NCBI RefSeq assembly: GCF_004330295.1
Contig: NZ_SJOJ01000024.1
Location: forward strand, 1-64,000
Direction: 5' to 3'
DNA: 64,000 nt
Origin: Rahnella victoriana
GTDB taxonomy: Bacteria; Pseudomonadota; Gammaproteobacteria; Enterobacterales; Enterobacteriaceae
A model generated the notes under the pieces. The model was not told the DNA's origin. It saw only the letters and a list, made by a program, of their open reading frames with translations, and did no database searches. This document shows positions 7,670 to 18,361 of this stretch, one piece after another. The position numbers and the translations under genes are program-made. The first letter of the stretch is position 1; each line of letters opens with the position of its first letter.

Positions 7670-10543
7670 TTACTCGTAATCTGACATCGGTACACATGAA
7701 CAGAACAAATTCCTGTCCCCGTACACGTCATCCAGACGTTTTACCGTCGGCCAGTATTTGTTGTCGTAACCGGCCGGGAAGACTGCCACTTCGCGGGTGT
7801 ACGGGTGGTTCCAGTCGCTGACCAGCTCGTTCTGCACGTGCGGTGCATTCACCAGCGGGTTATCTTCCAGCGGCCATTCGCCTTTCGCTACGCGATCAAT
7901 TTCACTGCGGATTGCCAGCAGCGCATCGATAAAGCGATCCAGTTCCACCTTGCTTTCGGATTCGGTCGGCTCAACCATCAGCGTACCGGCCACCGGGAAG
8001 GACATGGTCGGGGCGTGGAATCCGTAATCGATCAGACGCTTGGCGATATCCATTTCACTGATACCGGTGGTTTCTTTCAGCGGACGAATATCCAGAATGC
8101 ATTCGTGCGCCACGCGACCATCACGGCCGGTATACAGCACCGGATAGGCGTCTTTCAGACGGGTCGCAATGTAGTTGGCATTCAGAATTGCCACCTGGCT
8201 GGCTTGCTTCAGGCCTTCCGCGCCCATCATGCGGATATACATCCAGCTGATGGGCAGGATGGAAGCACTGCCGAACGGAGCCGCAGAAACCGCGCCGTTT
8301 TGCGTCAGTACGCCGTCAATCTGCACCACGCTGTGACCCGGAACGAATGGAGCCAGATGCGCTTTCACACCGATCGGACCCATGCCCGGGCCGCCGCCGC
8401 CGTGCGGGATACAGAAGGTTTTATGCAGGTTAAGGTGCGACACGTCCGCGCCGATGTAACCCGGCGTGGTGATGCCGACCTGGGCGTTCATGTTCGCGCC
8501 ATCGAGGTAAACCTGACCGCCGTACTGATGCACAATCTGGCACACTTCGCGGATGGTCTCTTCGTAAACGCCGTGCGTTGAAGGGTAAGTCACCATGATA
8601 CAAGACAGCTCATCGCCCGCTTTCGCCGCTTTCTCACGCAGGTCACTCAGATCGATGTTGCCCTGTTTGTCACACGCGACAACCACTACGGTCATGCTCG
8701 CCATCTGCGCGGAAGCTGGATTGGTGCCGTGCGCTGAGCTTGGGATCAGGCAGATGTGACGACCACTTTCGTTACGGCTTTCGTGGTAGCGGCGGATGGC
8801 CAACAGACCCGCGTACTCACCCTGCGCACCGGAGTTCGGCTGCATGCACACCGCGTCATAACCGGTGAGCTGAACCAGCCATTGTGACAACTGACCAATC
8901 ATCTGCTGATAACCGCCAGCCTGTTCTGTCGGGCAGAACGGATGCAGCTCGGCAAATTCCGGCCAGGTAATCGGGATCATTTCTGCTGCGGCATTCAGTT
9001 TCATGGTGCAGGAACCCAGCGGGATCATCGCCTGATTCAGCGCCAGATCCTTTTTCTCCAGACGGTGCATATAACGCATCATCTCGGTTTCGCTGTGGTA
9101 CTGATTGAATACCGGATGGGTCAGGATCGGATCCACACGCAGCATCGCCGCTGGAATGGCATTGCTGTCGGTCGATGCGGCTTTGTCCAGTTTGTCGATA
9201 TCCAGACCGTTGTCGTCACCCAGCAGGGCAGCAAACAGAATCTGAACGTCTTCGCGGGACGTCGCTTCATCAAGGGTGATACCGACTGCGCCATGAATGT
9301 CAGTACGCAGGTTCAGACCGAAACTCAGCGCACGTTCCAGCACAGCGGCTTTGTCTTTCACTTCGACGGTCAGCGTATCGAACCAGGTGTTGTGACGCAG
9401 CGTCAGGCCACCCTGTTTCAGGCCAGCGGCCAGAATGTCGGTCAGACGATGAATGCGTGAGGCAATGCGTTTCAGGCCTTCAGGGCCGTGGAATACCGCA
9501 TACAGGCTGGCAATGTTGGCCAGTAAAACCTGCGAGGTACAAATGTTGGAGTTGGCTTTTTCTCGGCGGATATGTTGCTCGCGGGTCTGCATCGCCATAC
9601 GCAGTGCCGTTTTGCCGGCAGCATCGCGGGAAACCCCGATGATACGGCCCGGCATGGAACGTTTGAATTCGTCTACGCAGGCAAAGAAGGCCGCGTGCGG
9701 ACCGCCGTAGCCCATCGGCACACCAAAGCGTTGCGCGGAACCAAAGACCACGTCAGCGCCCTGCTTGCCCGGTGCGGCCAGCAGCACCAGCGCCATAATG
9801 TCAGCGGCGACGCTGGTAATAATTTTGCGTTTTTTCAGTTCGCCCAGCAGCGCGGTGTAATCGTGCACTTCACCGGTGGTGCCAACCTGCTGCAACAGCA
9901 CGCCGAACACGCCTTCCAGCTCGAGCACTTTTTCGGCTTTATCAACAATGATGTCAAAACCGAAGGTTTCCGCACGGGTACGGACCACGTCCAGCGTTTG
10001 CGGATGCACGTCGTCAGCCACGAAGAAACGGTTGGCATCTTTCAGTTTGCTGGCGCGTTTTGCCAGTGCCATGGCTTCGGCGGCGGCAGTCGCTTCATCG
10101 AGCAAAGAAGCAGACGCCAGATCCAGACCGGTCAGATCCAGGGTCAGTTGCTGGAAGTTCAGCAGCGCTTCAAGACGGCCCTGCGACACTTCCGGCTGAT
10201 ACGGCGTGTACGCGGTATACCAGCCCGGATTTTCCAGCATGTTGCGCAGGATAACCGGCGGCGTCAGCACCGCGCTGTAACCCATACCGATGTAGGATTT
10301 ATAGCGTTGGTTCTGGCTGGCAATGGCTTTCAGCTCAGCCAGCGCCTGATGTTCCGTCACGGCATCGCCGACGGCCGGTGGCCCCGGCAACTGGATATCG
10401 ACCGGAACGATCTGCTGGATCAGCGCGTTTAAGGAATCCGCACCGACCGTTTCCAGCATCTGTTGCTGTTGCTGAGAAGACGGACCGATATGGCGGCCGA
10501 TAAAGGCTTCGCTGTGTTCGAGTTGGCTGAGAGTCTGAGTCAT
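7670..10543 (-). CDS. gcvP: Glycine dehydrogenase (decarboxylating), P protein
   Basis: The 957-residue P protein of the glycine cleavage system decarboxylates glycine with PLP and passes aminomethyl to the lipoyl arm of GcvH. Its length equals the E. coli enzyme. The N-terminal half begins with the FIGRHIGPS motif. The C-terminal half holds the glycine-rich segment [20 protein letters not shown], with the PLP lysine in LHKTF (around residue 700). It is the last gene of gcvTHP, 109 bp after gcvH, with a GC-rich hairpin in that gap. Confidence 0.97.
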   Translation of the reverse strand: MTQTLSQLEHSEAFIGRHIGPSSQQQQQMLETVGADSLNALIQQIVPVDIQLPGPPAVGDAVTEHQALAELKAIASQNQRYKSYIGMGYSAVLTPPVILRNMLENPGWYTAYTPYQPEVSQGRLEALLNFQQLTLDLTGLDLASASLLDEATAAAEAMALAKRASKLKDANRFFVADDVHPQTLDVVRTRAETFGFDIIVDKAEKVLELEGVFGVLLQQVGTTGEVHDYTALLGELKKRKIITSVAADIMALVLLAAPGKQGADVVFGSAQRFGVPMGYGGPHAAFFACVDEFKRSMPGRIIGVSRDAAGKTALRMAMQTREQHIRREKANSNICTSQVLLANIASLYAVFHGPEGLKRIASRIHRLTDILAAGLKQGGLTLRHNTWFDTLTVEVKDKAAVLERALSFGLNLRTDIHGAVGITLDEATSREDVQILFAALLGDDNGLDIDKLDKAASTDSNAIPAAMLRVDPILTHPVFNQYHSETEMMRYMHRLEKKDLALNQAMIPLGSCTMKLNAAAEMIPITWPEFAELHPFCPTEQAGGYQQMIGQLSQWLVQLTGYDAVCMQPNSGAQGEYAGLLAIRRYHESRNESGRHICLIPSSAHGTNPASAQMASMTVVVVACDKQGNIDLSDLREKAAKAGDELSCIMVTYPSTHGVYEETIREVCQIVHQYGGQVYLDGANMNAQVGITTPGYIGADVSHLNLHKTFCIPHGGGGPGMGPIGVKAHLAPFVPGHSVVQIDGVLTQNGAVSAAPFGSASILPISWMYIRMMGAEGLKQASQVAILNANYIATRLKDAYPVLYTGRDGRVAHECILDIRPLKETTGISEMDIAKRLIDYGFHAPTMSFPVAGTLMVEPTESESKVELDRFIDALLAIRSEIDRVAKGEWPLEDNPLVNAPHVQNELVSDWNHPYTREVAVFPAGYDNKYWPTVKRLDDVYGDRNLFCSCVPMSDYE

Positions 10544-10612
10544 TTGCTACGCATTCCTGAAATCTGCTGGAGGTGTCTTGGGATACTGACAAAAGCTACG
10601 GGTCGGGATCTG

Positions 10613-10633
10613 CCCCGCAAGCGGGTTGCGGGG
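10613..10633 (-). repeat. GC-rich hairpin between gcvH and gcvP
   Basis: CCCCGCAA and TTGCGGGG form an 8-bp stem around a GCGGG loop. No T-run follows on the reverse strand, so it is not a terminator. Placed between gcvH and gcvP, it could stabilise upstream mRNA or slow RNA polymerase. Confidence 0.55.
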
Positions 10634-10652
10634 CGGGTAAAACAATGTGTAA

Positions 10653-11039
10653 TTATTCGTCGATGGAAGCTGAATAGGCTTCTGCATCAAGCAGCTTAGC
10701 CAGTTCGCTTTCGTCTGACGCTTTAATCTGGAACAGGAAACCGCTGCCATATGGCTCGCTGTTGACCAGCTCCGGGGAACCTTCCAGTTCGCCGTTCACT
10801 GCAACGATTTCGCCGCTAACTGGAGAGTAAATGTCGGAAGCCGCTTTGACGGATTCAGCCACGGCGCAGTCTTCACCGGCAGCCACTTCGCGGCCGACTT
10901 CTGGCAGATCAACGAAAACCATGTCGCCCAGTAATTCCTGCGCGTGTTCGGTGATGCCTACGGTGTAAACGCCGTTGCCTTCTGAACGTACCCACTCGTG
11001 GGAAGAGGCGTATTTCAAATCTGCTGGAACATTGCTCAT
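10653..11039 (-). CDS. gcvH: Glycine cleavage system H protein
   Basis: A 128-residue lipoyl carrier protein that shuttles the aminomethyl group between GcvP, GcvT and the dihydrolipoyl dehydrogenase. The lipoylated lysine lies in [16 protein letters not shown] (about residue 65). The start [16 protein letters not shown] is typical. It is the middle gene of gcvTHP, 61 bp after gcvT. Confidence 0.97.
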   Translation of the reverse strand: MSNVPADLKYASSHEWVRSEGNGVYTVGITEHAQELLGDMVFVDLPEVGREVAAGEDCAVAESVKAASDIYSPVSGEIVAVNGELEGSPELVNSEPYGSGFLFQIKASDESELAKLLDAEAYSASIDE

Positions 11040-11100
11040 GTTATTTTCTCCAAAAAGTGCTTAATTCAGCGTTAACTGGATAATTTTTATCTCGAATTCG

Positions 11101-12198
11101 TTACTGCGCCAGAGGTTTGCCGTTACGGACAAAACCTGGCTTGGTGACTTTTACCGGCATTTCGCGGTTACGGATTTGCACAATGGCATGTTCGCCAATG
11201 CCCGCCGGAACGCGTGCCAGAGCAATACTGTAGCCCAGCGTCGGGGAGAACGAACCGCTGGTGATCACGCCTTCCAGCGTGTTACCCGCGCTGTCGGTGA
11301 ATCGCACCGGCAGTTCGTTACGCAATACGCCTTTCTCGGTCATCACCAGGCCGACCAGCTGTTCGGTGCCCTGCTCGCGCTGTCTTTCCAGCGCATCACG
11401 GCCAATAAAGTCACGGTCTTCCGGTGCCCAGGCGATGGTCCAGCCCATATTGGCCGCCAGCGGCGAAACACCTTCGTCCATTTCCTGCCCGTACAGATTC
11501 ATGCCTGCTTCCAGACGCAGTGTGTCGCGCGCGCCCAGACCGGCAGGTTTTACCCCTGCGGCCAGCAATTTCTGCCAGAAATCCGCCACCTGTTCTTGCG
11601 GCAGTGCGATTTCATAACCCGCTTCGCCGGTATAACCGGTTGTCGCGATAAACAGGTCGCCCGCCTGAACGCCGAAGAACGGCTTCATGCCCGCGACAGC
11701 CTGTTTTTGTTCTGCGGTAAACAAGGTTTCCGCTTTTTCTTTCGCCTGCGGCCCCTGCACGGCAACCAGCGCCAGATCATCACGCACTGTCAGTTCAACA
11801 GCGTACGGTTCTGCATGCTGCGAAATCCATGCCAGATCTTTCTCGCGGGTCGCGGAGTTAACCACCAGACGGAAATAATTTTCGTTGAGGAAATAGACGA
11901 TCAGATCGTCAATCACGCCACCGGAGGCATTGAGCATGCCGGTGTACAGGGCTTTGCCGGGAACGGTGAGTTTGGCGACATCGTTCGCCAGAAGATAACG
12001 GAGGAATTCACGGGTACGGGCGCCGTGGAGGTCGACGATGGTCATGTGCGAGACGTCAAACATACCGGCATCCTGACGCACAACGTGGTGTTCATCCAGC
12101 TGAGAGCCGTAATGCAGAGGCATCATCCAGCCGTGGAAATCGACCATACGCGCGCCGCACGCAACATGTTGTTCATAAAGCTGAGTCTGCTTAACCAT
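11101..12198 (-). CDS. gcvT: Aminomethyltransferase (glycine cleavage T protein)
   Basis: The 365-residue T protein transfers the methylene group from lipoyl-GcvH to tetrahydrofolate and releases ammonia. [16 protein letters not shown] near the N-terminus, SHMTIVDL, the folate-site [10 protein letters not shown] and the C-terminal barrel with VRNGKP are all present. Start at ATG 12198 because GAGGAA lies 6-10 nt upstream; an in-frame ATG at 12210 would put that site inside the gene. It is the first gene of gcvTHP. Confidence 0.96.
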   Translation of the reverse strand: MVKQTQLYEQHVACGARMVDFHGWMMPLHYGSQLDEHHVVRQDAGMFDVSHMTIVDLHGARTREFLRYLLANDVAKLTVPGKALYTGMLNASGGVIDDLIVYFLNENYFRLVVNSATREKDLAWISQHAEPYAVELTVRDDLALVAVQGPQAKEKAETLFTAEQKQAVAGMKPFFGVQAGDLFIATTGYTGEAGYEIALPQEQVADFWQKLLAAGVKPAGLGARDTLRLEAGMNLYGQEMDEGVSPLAANMGWTIAWAPEDRDFIGRDALERQREQGTEQLVGLVMTEKGVLRNELPVRFTDSAGNTLEGVITSGSFSPTLGYSIALARVPAGIGEHAIVQIRNREMPVKVTKPGFVRNGKPLAQ

Positions 12199-12507
12199 CT
12201 TATTCCTCATTTAATTAAGTGCATAAACAGCACACCGCGCAAACGATACCCTCGCTCGAACTTACCACTGAATAAGCTCACTAACCATAAGTTAAAATAT
12301 GCAGAGCAGCGGGAATGTCAGTGATTTCACAAGGGCATTGTGCAGAGTTTTTGACTGGTAAACTGGGGTTTGCGGCGCAAAATCTACAAATAAACCGCAA
12401 AAGTATCGATGTTATATAACGACAAGGCCGGATTTCTCACCATTTGCAGAATGAAAAATCCGGACCCGGATTAGAAAATGTAATGGAAAAATTGAGCTGA
12501 AATTAGA
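12199..12507. other. gcvT upstream region, 309 bp without a gene
   Basis: This should hold the gcvTHP control region (GcvA, Lrp and PurR act here in E. coli). I see a GCGCAAACGATA half-match to a PurR box near 12237-12248, and an inverted repeat CCGGATTT/AAATCCGG (12428-12463, 20-nt loop) near the ubiI promoter side. Neither is certain. No small gene is evident. Confidence 0.4.
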
Positions 12508-13734
12508 TTATTTCAATCGAAGTGAATCGTCCCGTAACCATTCGGGTAAATCGTTCAGCCCCATGGCCTGACGGACCAGTTTCGGTTTCACACCCGGCAG
12601 GGAATCCGCCAGCGTCAGGCCGATGTCGCGCAGCAGTTTTTTGGCTGGATTATCCCCGGCAAACAGTTCGCGGAAGCCCTGCATACCCGCCAGCATCAGC
12701 GCCGCGCTGTGTTTACGACGACGCTCGTAACGGCGCAGGTACATGTGCTGGCCGAAATCTTTGCCTTCTTTTTGCAGACGTTTGATTTCAGACGCCAGTT
12801 CAGCAGCATCCATAAAGCCTAAGTTCACGCCCTGTCCGGCGAGCGGATGCACGGTGTGTGCCGCATCGCCGACCAGCGCCAGGCGTTGTCCGGCAAAGCT
12901 GCGGGCATAACGGCCGGTCAGCGGGAAGGTCAGGCGCTCACTTTCTACGCGACACACGCCCAGTCGCAGGTCAAAAGTGCTGGCGAGGATTTTGTTGAAC
13001 TCTTCAGGCTCCAGCGCGCTCAGGCGCTGTGCTTCATCCGGTGACACTGACCAGACGATGGAAGACAAATGCGCATCCGCCAGCGGCAGAAATGCCAGAA
13101 TACCTTCACCGTGAAAGACCTGACGTGCAACAGACTGGTGCGGCTCTTCCGTGCGGATGGTCGCCACCAGTGCATGATGACGGTAATCCCAGAAAGTCAG
13201 CGGGATGTCGGCATGCTGGCGCAGCCATGACTGTGCGCCGTCCGCGCCGACCACTAAACGCGCGCTGAGCTGGCGATCATCATTAAGGGTGATAAACGCT
13301 TCGTTTTCGCCCCAGGCTACGTTCTTCAATGTGGCCGGTGCGAGCAACGTGATGTCGGAAGATTTTTCCGCACGCTGCCACAGCGCACGGTGGATCACCT
13401 GATTCTCAATGATGTGACCCAGATGGCTGAAGCCATATTCTTCGCCACGGAAGGCGATTTTGCCGAAGCTGTCACGATCCCAGACTTCCATCCCCTGATA
13501 GGCATTGGCACGCTGAGCAATGATGTTGTCCCAGACGCCGATATATTTCAGCAGACGTTCGCTGGCGGCATTGATTGCCGAAACCCGTAAACCCGGCTGT
13601 TCCGGTAACGGCGAATCGAGATCCGGTTGCTGGTTTTCCAGCACCGCAATGCGCAAACCGCTGCCCTGTAATCCGCACGCCAGCGCCAGACCGACCATTC
13701 CGCCACCGGCGATAACCACATCAAAAGATTGCAT
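12508..13734 (-). CDS. ubiI: 2-polyprenylphenol 6-hydroxylase UbiI
   Basis: A 408-residue FAD monooxygenase that hydroxylates C5 of the ubiquinone ring during aerobic synthesis. It begins with the dinucleotide-binding motif VVIAGGGMVGLALACGLQGS, has the VGADGAQSWLR segment (about 165) and the FAD-binding GDAAHTVHPLAGQGVNLGF (about 290). Formerly visC. It lies 17 bp after ubiH in the pepP-ubiH-ubiI order seen in E. coli. The duplicated pair with ubiH is old and family-wide. Confidence 0.95.
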   Translation of the reverse strand: MQSFDVVIAGGGMVGLALACGLQGSGLRIAVLENQQPDLDSPLPEQPGLRVSAINAASERLLKYIGVWDNIIAQRANAYQGMEVWDRDSFGKIAFRGEEYGFSHLGHIIENQVIHRALWQRAEKSSDITLLAPATLKNVAWGENEAFITLNDDRQLSARLVVGADGAQSWLRQHADIPLTFWDYRHHALVATIRTEEPHQSVARQVFHGEGILAFLPLADAHLSSIVWSVSPDEAQRLSALEPEEFNKILASTFDLRLGVCRVESERLTFPLTGRYARSFAGQRLALVGDAAHTVHPLAGQGVNLGFMDAAELASEIKRLQKEGKDFGQHMYLRRYERRRKHSAALMLAGMQGFRELFAGDNPAKKLLRDIGLTLADSLPGVKPKLVRQAMGLNDLPEWLRDDSLRLK

Positions 13735-13751
13735 AATTTTTCCTGTAAGGC

Positions 13752-14930
13752 TTAACGGTCAACCCAGCCTAAAGTTCTTCGGGTAAACGCATCGCGTAAT
13801 GGCGTAATGCCTTCCATCGCCAGTAAGCCGAGATTACGTCCGACCATTAACGGCAGCCAGCGGTTGGCAAAGAGGTGGATCAGGCCGTCGGTCACGCCGA
13901 CGGTTGCCTGCTGATCGGGCTGACGGCGCTGCTGATAGTCACTCAGCACGCGGTAACTGCCAACATCCGCGCCTTGTGCCGCGGCATTGGCCAGCGTTTC
14001 GGCCAGTGTCATGACATCACGCAGACCGAGGTTAAAACCCTGTCCGGCAATCGGATGCAGTGTTTGCGCCGCATTCCCCACCAGCGCCAGACGGTGGCTG
14101 ATATGGCTGTTGGCTCGCTGCAATTGCAGCGGATAACTGAACCGTTTACCGGCCTGTTTCATGGTACCCAGCCGCCAGCCGAAGGCTTTTTGCAGCTCAC
14201 TGAGGAACTGTGCTTCACTCCAGTTATCGATCTCTTCTTTGGCTTCGCGCGGATGACACCAGACCAGCGAACTGCGGCCATCGGACATCGGCAGTAACGC
14301 CAGCGGTCCGTGCTTCGTGAAGCGTTCAAACGCCCGGTTGTGGTGTGGCTCACTGGTGGCGATATTCGCGATCACGGCAATCTGACCGTAATCTTCACGC
14401 TGCCAGCCAATGTTGCAGGCTTTGGCCAGTGAGGAGTGTGAGCCGTCCGCCGCCACCAGAAGTTGTGCGGTCAGCGTTTCACCGTTGTCGAGTGTCACGC
14501 TGGCAGACTCTTGCGAACGTGCGACATCCGTGACCTTGGCCGGACAATGCAGCGTGACGCCGGGGGCATTTTTCAGCATCGCAAACAGGCGCTTACCGAC
14601 TTCATGCAACTCAACCACCTGCCCCAGCGCCTCAACGCCATAATGCGCGGCATTGAGGTTCACAAAGGCCGCGTGACCGCGATCGCTGACGTGAATATCC
14701 CGGATGGGCGTGGCGATATTCGCCAGCGCAGGCCAGATACCCACCCGCGATAATTGCTGGCAGGTGCCTTGTGCCAGCGCAATCGAACGGGCATCAAAAC
14801 CCGGATGTCCGTGATGTTCAGGCGCAGTGGCTTCCACCAGATGCACCGGCAAGCGCCCCTCGGTCAGCGAGGAAATCGCCAGCGCCAGCGTTGCGCCGGT
14901 CATCCCGCCGCCAACAATGACAATGCTCAT
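13752..14930 (-). CDS. ubiH: 2-octaprenyl-6-methoxyphenol hydroxylase UbiH
   Basis: A 392-residue flavoprotein of the same family as UbiI, responsible for C1 hydroxylation in ubiquinone biosynthesis. MSIVIVGGGMTGATLALAIS is the FAD-binding start, VAADGSHSSLA the middle motif and GNAAQTLHPIAGQGFNLGLR the second FAD motif. Only one base separates its start from the pepP stop, which suggests translational coupling. Confidence 0.96.
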   Translation of the reverse strand: MSIVIVGGGMTGATLALAISSLTEGRLPVHLVEATAPEHHGHPGFDARSIALAQGTCQQLSRVGIWPALANIATPIRDIHVSDRGHAAFVNLNAAHYGVEALGQVVELHEVGKRLFAMLKNAPGVTLHCPAKVTDVARSQESASVTLDNGETLTAQLLVAADGSHSSLAKACNIGWQREDYGQIAVIANIATSEPHHNRAFERFTKHGPLALLPMSDGRSSLVWCHPREAKEEIDNWSEAQFLSELQKAFGWRLGTMKQAGKRFSYPLQLQRANSHISHRLALVGNAAQTLHPIAGQGFNLGLRDVMTLAETLANAAAQGADVGSYRVLSDYQQRRQPDQQATVGVTDGLIHLFANRWLPLMVGRNLGLLAMEGITPLRDAFTRRTLGWVDR

Positions 14931-14931
14931 A

Positions 14932-16248
14932 TTATTTCTGTGCCGCCGCCATCAGGGCTTCAATATCATCGGCTTCTTTCACCACATCGCCGGTCAGAAT
15001 TTCAATGCCGGTGGCGGTGATCAGAATGTCGTCTTCGATACGGATACCGATGCCACGGTACGCTTCGGGGACGTCGGCGTCCGGCGCGATATACAGGCCC
15101 GGTTCAACGGTCAGCACCATGCCCGGTTCCAGCGTACGGCTGCGATCTGCCGAGCCGTAATGGCCGACGTCATGCACGTCCAGCCCCAGCCAGTGCGATA
15201 AACCGTGCATGAAGAACTGTTTGTGCGCCTGTTCAGCGTAAAGGGTTTCGACGTCGCCCTTCATCACGCCGAGTTTGATCAGGCCTTCAATCATCACGCG
15301 CACTGCGGCTTCGGTCGCGGCCTGAATGCTGCTGCCCGGTCCGAAGACTTCCAGCGCTTTGTATTCTGACGCCAGCACGATGTCGTAGATTTCACGTTGC
15401 GCTTTGCTAAATTTGCCGTTCACCGGGAACGTACGGGTAATATCACCGGCATAACCCTGATATTCACAACCGGCGTCGATCAGCACTAAATCGCCGTCAC
15501 GCAGTTCGCATTCGTTTTCGGTGTAATGCAGAATGCAGCCGTTTACGCCGCCGCCCACAATGGTGTTGTAGGAAGGATAACGGGCGCCGTGACGGTTAAA
15601 TTCGTGATGAATTTCGCCTTCAAGGTGGTATTCAAACATGCCCGGACGGCATTTTTCCATCGCGCGGGTATGGGCCAGCGCGGTGATCTGTCCGGCGCGG
15701 CGCATGATGGCGATTTCTTCCGCTGATTTGAACAGGCGCATATCATGCACCCACGGACGCCAGTCGGTGACCGTGGCCGGAGCAGAGAAATTCTGACGGA
15801 AACCTTTACGCAGTTTTTCCATCGCACGGTTCACGATGTCATCGGCATAGGCGTAATCGCCTTGTGCGTGGTACACCACGTCGAGGCCGTTAAGCAGAAG
15901 GTGAAGCTGGTCGTTGATATCGTCAAACGGCAACGCTTTGGTCACGCCAAGTTTGGCGGGTGCCGCGTCCTGACCCAGACGACGACCAAACCAGATTTCA
16001 GCAGTGAGATCACGAACGCGGTTGAACAGGACACTGTGGTTATGATTTTCATCACTTTTCACCAGGACCAGCACCGCTTCCGGTTCATTGAATCCGGTGA
16101 AATACCAGAAATCACTGCTCTGACGATACGGGTATTCACTGTCGGCACTGCGCGGTGCTTCCGGCGCAGAAAAAATGATTGCCGCGCTTCCCGGTGCCAT
16201 CTTCGCTAACAGCGCCTGACGACGATTCTCGTACTCTTGCTGAGTCAT
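14932..16248 (-). CDS. pepP: Xaa-Pro aminopeptidase (aminopeptidase P)
   Basis: A 438-residue M24B metallopeptidase that removes an N-terminal residue before proline. Metal ligands are visible in the order DAGCEYQGYAGDITRTFP, HGLSHWLGLDVHDVG, LTVEPGLY and GIGIRIEDD in the C-terminal pita-bread domain. ATG at 16248 is chosen: AGGAG lies 6-7 nt upstream, whereas the GTG at 16251 would be too close. It is the second gene after ygfB in the ygfB-pepP-ubiH-ubiI operon. Confidence 0.95.
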   Translation of the reverse strand: MTQQEYENRRQALLAKMAPGSAAIIFSAPEAPRSADSEYPYRQSSDFWYFTGFNEPEAVLVLVKSDENHNHSVLFNRVRDLTAEIWFGRRLGQDAAPAKLGVTKALPFDDINDQLHLLLNGLDVVYHAQGDYAYADDIVNRAMEKLRKGFRQNFSAPATVTDWRPWVHDMRLFKSAEEIAIMRRAGQITALAHTRAMEKCRPGMFEYHLEGEIHHEFNRHGARYPSYNTIVGGGVNGCILHYTENECELRDGDLVLIDAGCEYQGYAGDITRTFPVNGKFSKAQREIYDIVLASEYKALEVFGPGSSIQAATEAAVRVMIEGLIKLGVMKGDVETLYAEQAHKQFFMHGLSHWLGLDVHDVGHYGSADRSRTLEPGMVLTVEPGLYIAPDADVPEAYRGIGIRIEDDILITATGIEILTGDVVKEADDIEALMAAAQK

Positions 16249-16272
16249 CACCTTCTCCTGAAATCGTTTTAA

Positions 16273-16845
16273 TTAATGCAATGTACGGTGATTTTCTGCA
16301 GCCGTCGGGCGGCTGTGACCGAATTCACCAAAGCACAGGATGGCCGCCACGCGGACGTACTCCACCACTTCTTCTAAAGACTGCGCTAATTGTTCCTGAT
16401 CTTCATCTTCGTCGTAACCGAGTTGCGCGATGCTACGCAAATCGTCGATCGCTTCACCGACTTCGCCTTTCACTTTAGCGAGTTTTGGCTGCATCATGCC
16501 CAGCCCCAGCAGGAAATGGTTAACCCAGCCCGCCAGTGCATCAGCACGCTCAAAGACGTTTTTATCGTCATCCGGCATCATCATTTTAAATTCGAAGCTG
16601 TCATCTTCCAGCGTATCTGCGGTGACTTTGCGCAGTTGTTGCAGCAAATCCGCCAGCGTGTGCGGGAAGGCGATGCCTTCGTTGGTCAGATCATGAACCA
16701 GAGTCAGCCAGCTACCGTCGCGATTACCGCCGCACAGCAAGCCACTGATCAAACCGTGCATTTCTGCTGCGGTCAGAGCAACCGATTGTTGTTTCAGGTT
16801 TTGATCCAACGAATCGTAAGTAGGGTAAGTATTCTCAATAGACAT
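16273..16845 (-). CDS. ygfB: YgfB/UPF0149 family protein
   Basis: A 190-residue acidic, mostly helical cytosolic protein. Conserved family segments are [18 protein letters not shown] near the N-terminus, [18 protein letters not shown]-like sequence (here [18 protein letters not shown]) and [20 protein letters not shown]. Biochemical function in enterobacteria is not established. Start chosen at [10 protein letters not shown]; an in-frame ATG two codons upstream (16851) is possible. It is the first gene of the pepP-ubi operon and divergent from zapA. Confidence 0.92.
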   Translation of the reverse strand: MSIENTYPTYDSLDQNLKQQSVALTAAEMHGLISGLLCGGNRDGSWLTLVHDLTNEGIAFPHTLADLLQQLRKVTADTLEDDSFEFKMMMPDDDKNVFERADALAGWVNHFLLGLGMMQPKLAKVKGEVGEAIDDLRSIAQLGYDEDEDQEQLAQSLEEVVEYVRVAAILCFGEFGHSRPTAAENHRTLH

Positions 16846-17098
16846 GCGCATTCGCCATCGTTGGCAGGTTAAGTTCGTGTTATGCTACCACCAAGGTCTG
16901 TCGTAGTACCAGATTAGCAGCCCGCGATTGGGTGGTCTAAGGCATGAATGGCACGCCCTGAACAATCGGGCAGCAGTCAGTCGGTCATGGGGTTGTAACC
17001 TGGTATTGAGATAGTTATAGTGGCGCCCGCTTCCAACATCCTGCGCCAGGTCGTAGTGGTCACGTTGGGGCGGACGAATAAATCAGCAGGAAGGTGGC

Positions 17099-17428
17099 AT
17101 GTCTGCACAACCGGTAGATATTCAAATTTTTGGTCGCTCTTTACGGGTGAATTGTCCGCCAGAACAACAGGAAGCACTGAATCTGGCAGCTGAAGATCTT
17201 AATCAGCGGTTGCAAGATCTGAAAGTTCGCACTAGAGTCACCAATACAGAGCAACTGGTCTTCATCGCGGCATTGAACGTATGTCACGAACTTGCTCAGG
17301 AAAGGTTGAAAACGCGCGATTATGCATCCAATATGGAACAACGTATCCGGATGTTGCAACAAACCATCGAGCAGGCATTGCTCGAACAAGGCCGGATCTC
17401 TGAACGTGAAGGGGCGCCTTTCGAATAA
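17099..17428 (+). CDS. zapA: Cell division protein ZapA
   Basis: A 109-residue FtsZ-ring associated protein that cross-links FtsZ filaments at midcell. The N-terminal globular part [20 protein letters not shown] is followed by a long C-terminal coiled coil (about 55-100). AGGAAGG lies upstream of the ATG. It is divergent from ygfB and followed by the 6S RNA gene and fau, the standard zapA-ssrS-fau arrangement. Confidence 0.96.
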   Translation: MSAQPVDIQIFGRSLRVNCPPEQQEALNLAAEDLNQRLQDLKVRTRVTNTEQLVFIAALNVCHELAQERLKTRDYASNMEQRIRMLQQTIEQALLEQGRISEREGAPFE

Positions 17429-17475
17429 CACACGTTGCTGACTGACTGGTCACAGGTCGTCAGAAACGGTAAAAA

Positions 17476-17659
17476 ATTTCTCTGAGATGTTCGCCAGCGG
17501 GCCCGTCCCCTGAGCCGATAATTAGTACCAACAGAATGTGATGATCCGTAATCGGTGCGCATGCTCGGTCCGTCCGAGAAGCCTAAAGATTGCGACAGCA
17601 CGTTCACCTTGAACCATGGGTTCAAGGGTTACAGCCTGCGACGGCATCTCGGAGATTCC
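17476..17659 (+). ncRNA. ssrS: 6S RNA
   Basis: This 184-nt stretch matches E. coli 6S RNA in length and in its conserved arms: ATTTCTCTGAGATGTTCGCC at the 5' end, GCATGCTCGGTCCGTCCGAG in the closing stem of the central bubble, and GGCATCTCGGAGATTCC at the 3' end, which pairs with the 5' end. 6S RNA mimics an open promoter and binds sigma-70 RNA polymerase in stationary phase. It lies between zapA and fau and is normally processed from a transcript shared with fau. Confidence 0.96.
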
Positions 17660-17698
17660 CCTTTCTTTTCGGTACATCCCTTTCTGGTGTTTGTATCT

Positions 17699-18295
17699 AT
17701 GCCTTACACACCTTTGTTCGCTTCAGCCCGACACCTCATCCGCAATGAAATACGCCAACGCAGAAACGCGCTGACCACTGAACAGCAAACCACTTTTGCC
17801 CTGCAGGCCGCAGAACGTGTCGCCACGCATCCTGAGATTCAATCTGCCATCACCGTTTCCCTGTTTCTGTCCTTTGATGGTGAACTCGATACCGCACCCG
17901 TCATCGCCCGTCTGTGGCGTGAAGGCAAACAACTGTGTCTGCCGGTGCTGCACCCTTTCGTCCCCGGTAACCTGCTTTTCCTGCGTTATACCCCTGACAC
18001 GCCGCTGGTGCGTAATCGTCTCAATATTCTCGAACCGCAACTGGATGTCACGCAGGTCATTCCGCTGTCCCGGCTGGATGTTATTCTGACGCCGCTGGTG
18101 GCGTTCGACAGCGTCGGGCAACGTTTAGGCATGGGCGGCGGTTTTTATGACCGCACGCTGGAACGCTGGAAGAATGGCGGACCTTATCCGATTGGTCTGG
18201 CGCACGATTGTCAGCATGTCGATGCCCTGCCGGTGGAACACTGGGATGTGCCTTTGCCGCAGGTGATTACCCCCGGCAAAGTATGGACGTGGTAG
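17699..18295 (+). CDS. fau: 5-formyltetrahydrofolate cyclo-ligase
   Basis: A 198-residue enzyme (E. coli YgfA) that converts 5-formyl-THF to 5,10-methenyl-THF using ATP, linking to the folate flow of the glycine cleavage genes nearby. The family signature LGMGGGFYDRTL is near residue 145, and FLSFDGELDT and LPVLHP are present. The reading frame stays open back into the 6S RNA gene, but the ATG at 17699, 40 nt after the RNA's 3' end, is the sensible start. A later in-frame start around NEIRQRRNAL cannot be excluded. Confidence 0.92.
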   Translation: MPYTPLFASARHLIRNEIRQRRNALTTEQQTTFALQAAERVATHPEIQSAITVSLFLSFDGELDTAPVIARLWREGKQLCLPVLHPFVPGNLLFLRYTPDTPLVRNRLNILEPQLDVTQVIPLSRLDVILTPLVAFDSVGQRLGMGGGFYDRTLERWKNGGPYPIGLAHDCQHVDALPVEHWDVPLPQVITPGKVWTW

Positions 18296-18322
18296 AAAGA
18301 GGCGCTAAACCGCAGACAGCAA

Positions 18323-18345
18323 AAAGGCGCCCTCCGGCGCCTTTG
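18323..18345. terminator. Terminator between fau and serA
   Basis: AAGGCGCC-CTCC-GGCGCCTT lies between the convergent fau and serA genes, with A and T tracts on the two sides; it probably works in both directions. Confidence 0.85.
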
Positions 18346-18361
18346 TCATTTCAGGCTGAGA

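Noticed and set aside
12428-12463. Inverted repeat CCGGATTT/AAATCCGG as a terminator or riboswitch
   Set aside because: The loop is 20 nt, there is no T-run, and the gcv genes of enterobacteria are not controlled by a glycine riboswitch. Left as a note in the intergenic entry.
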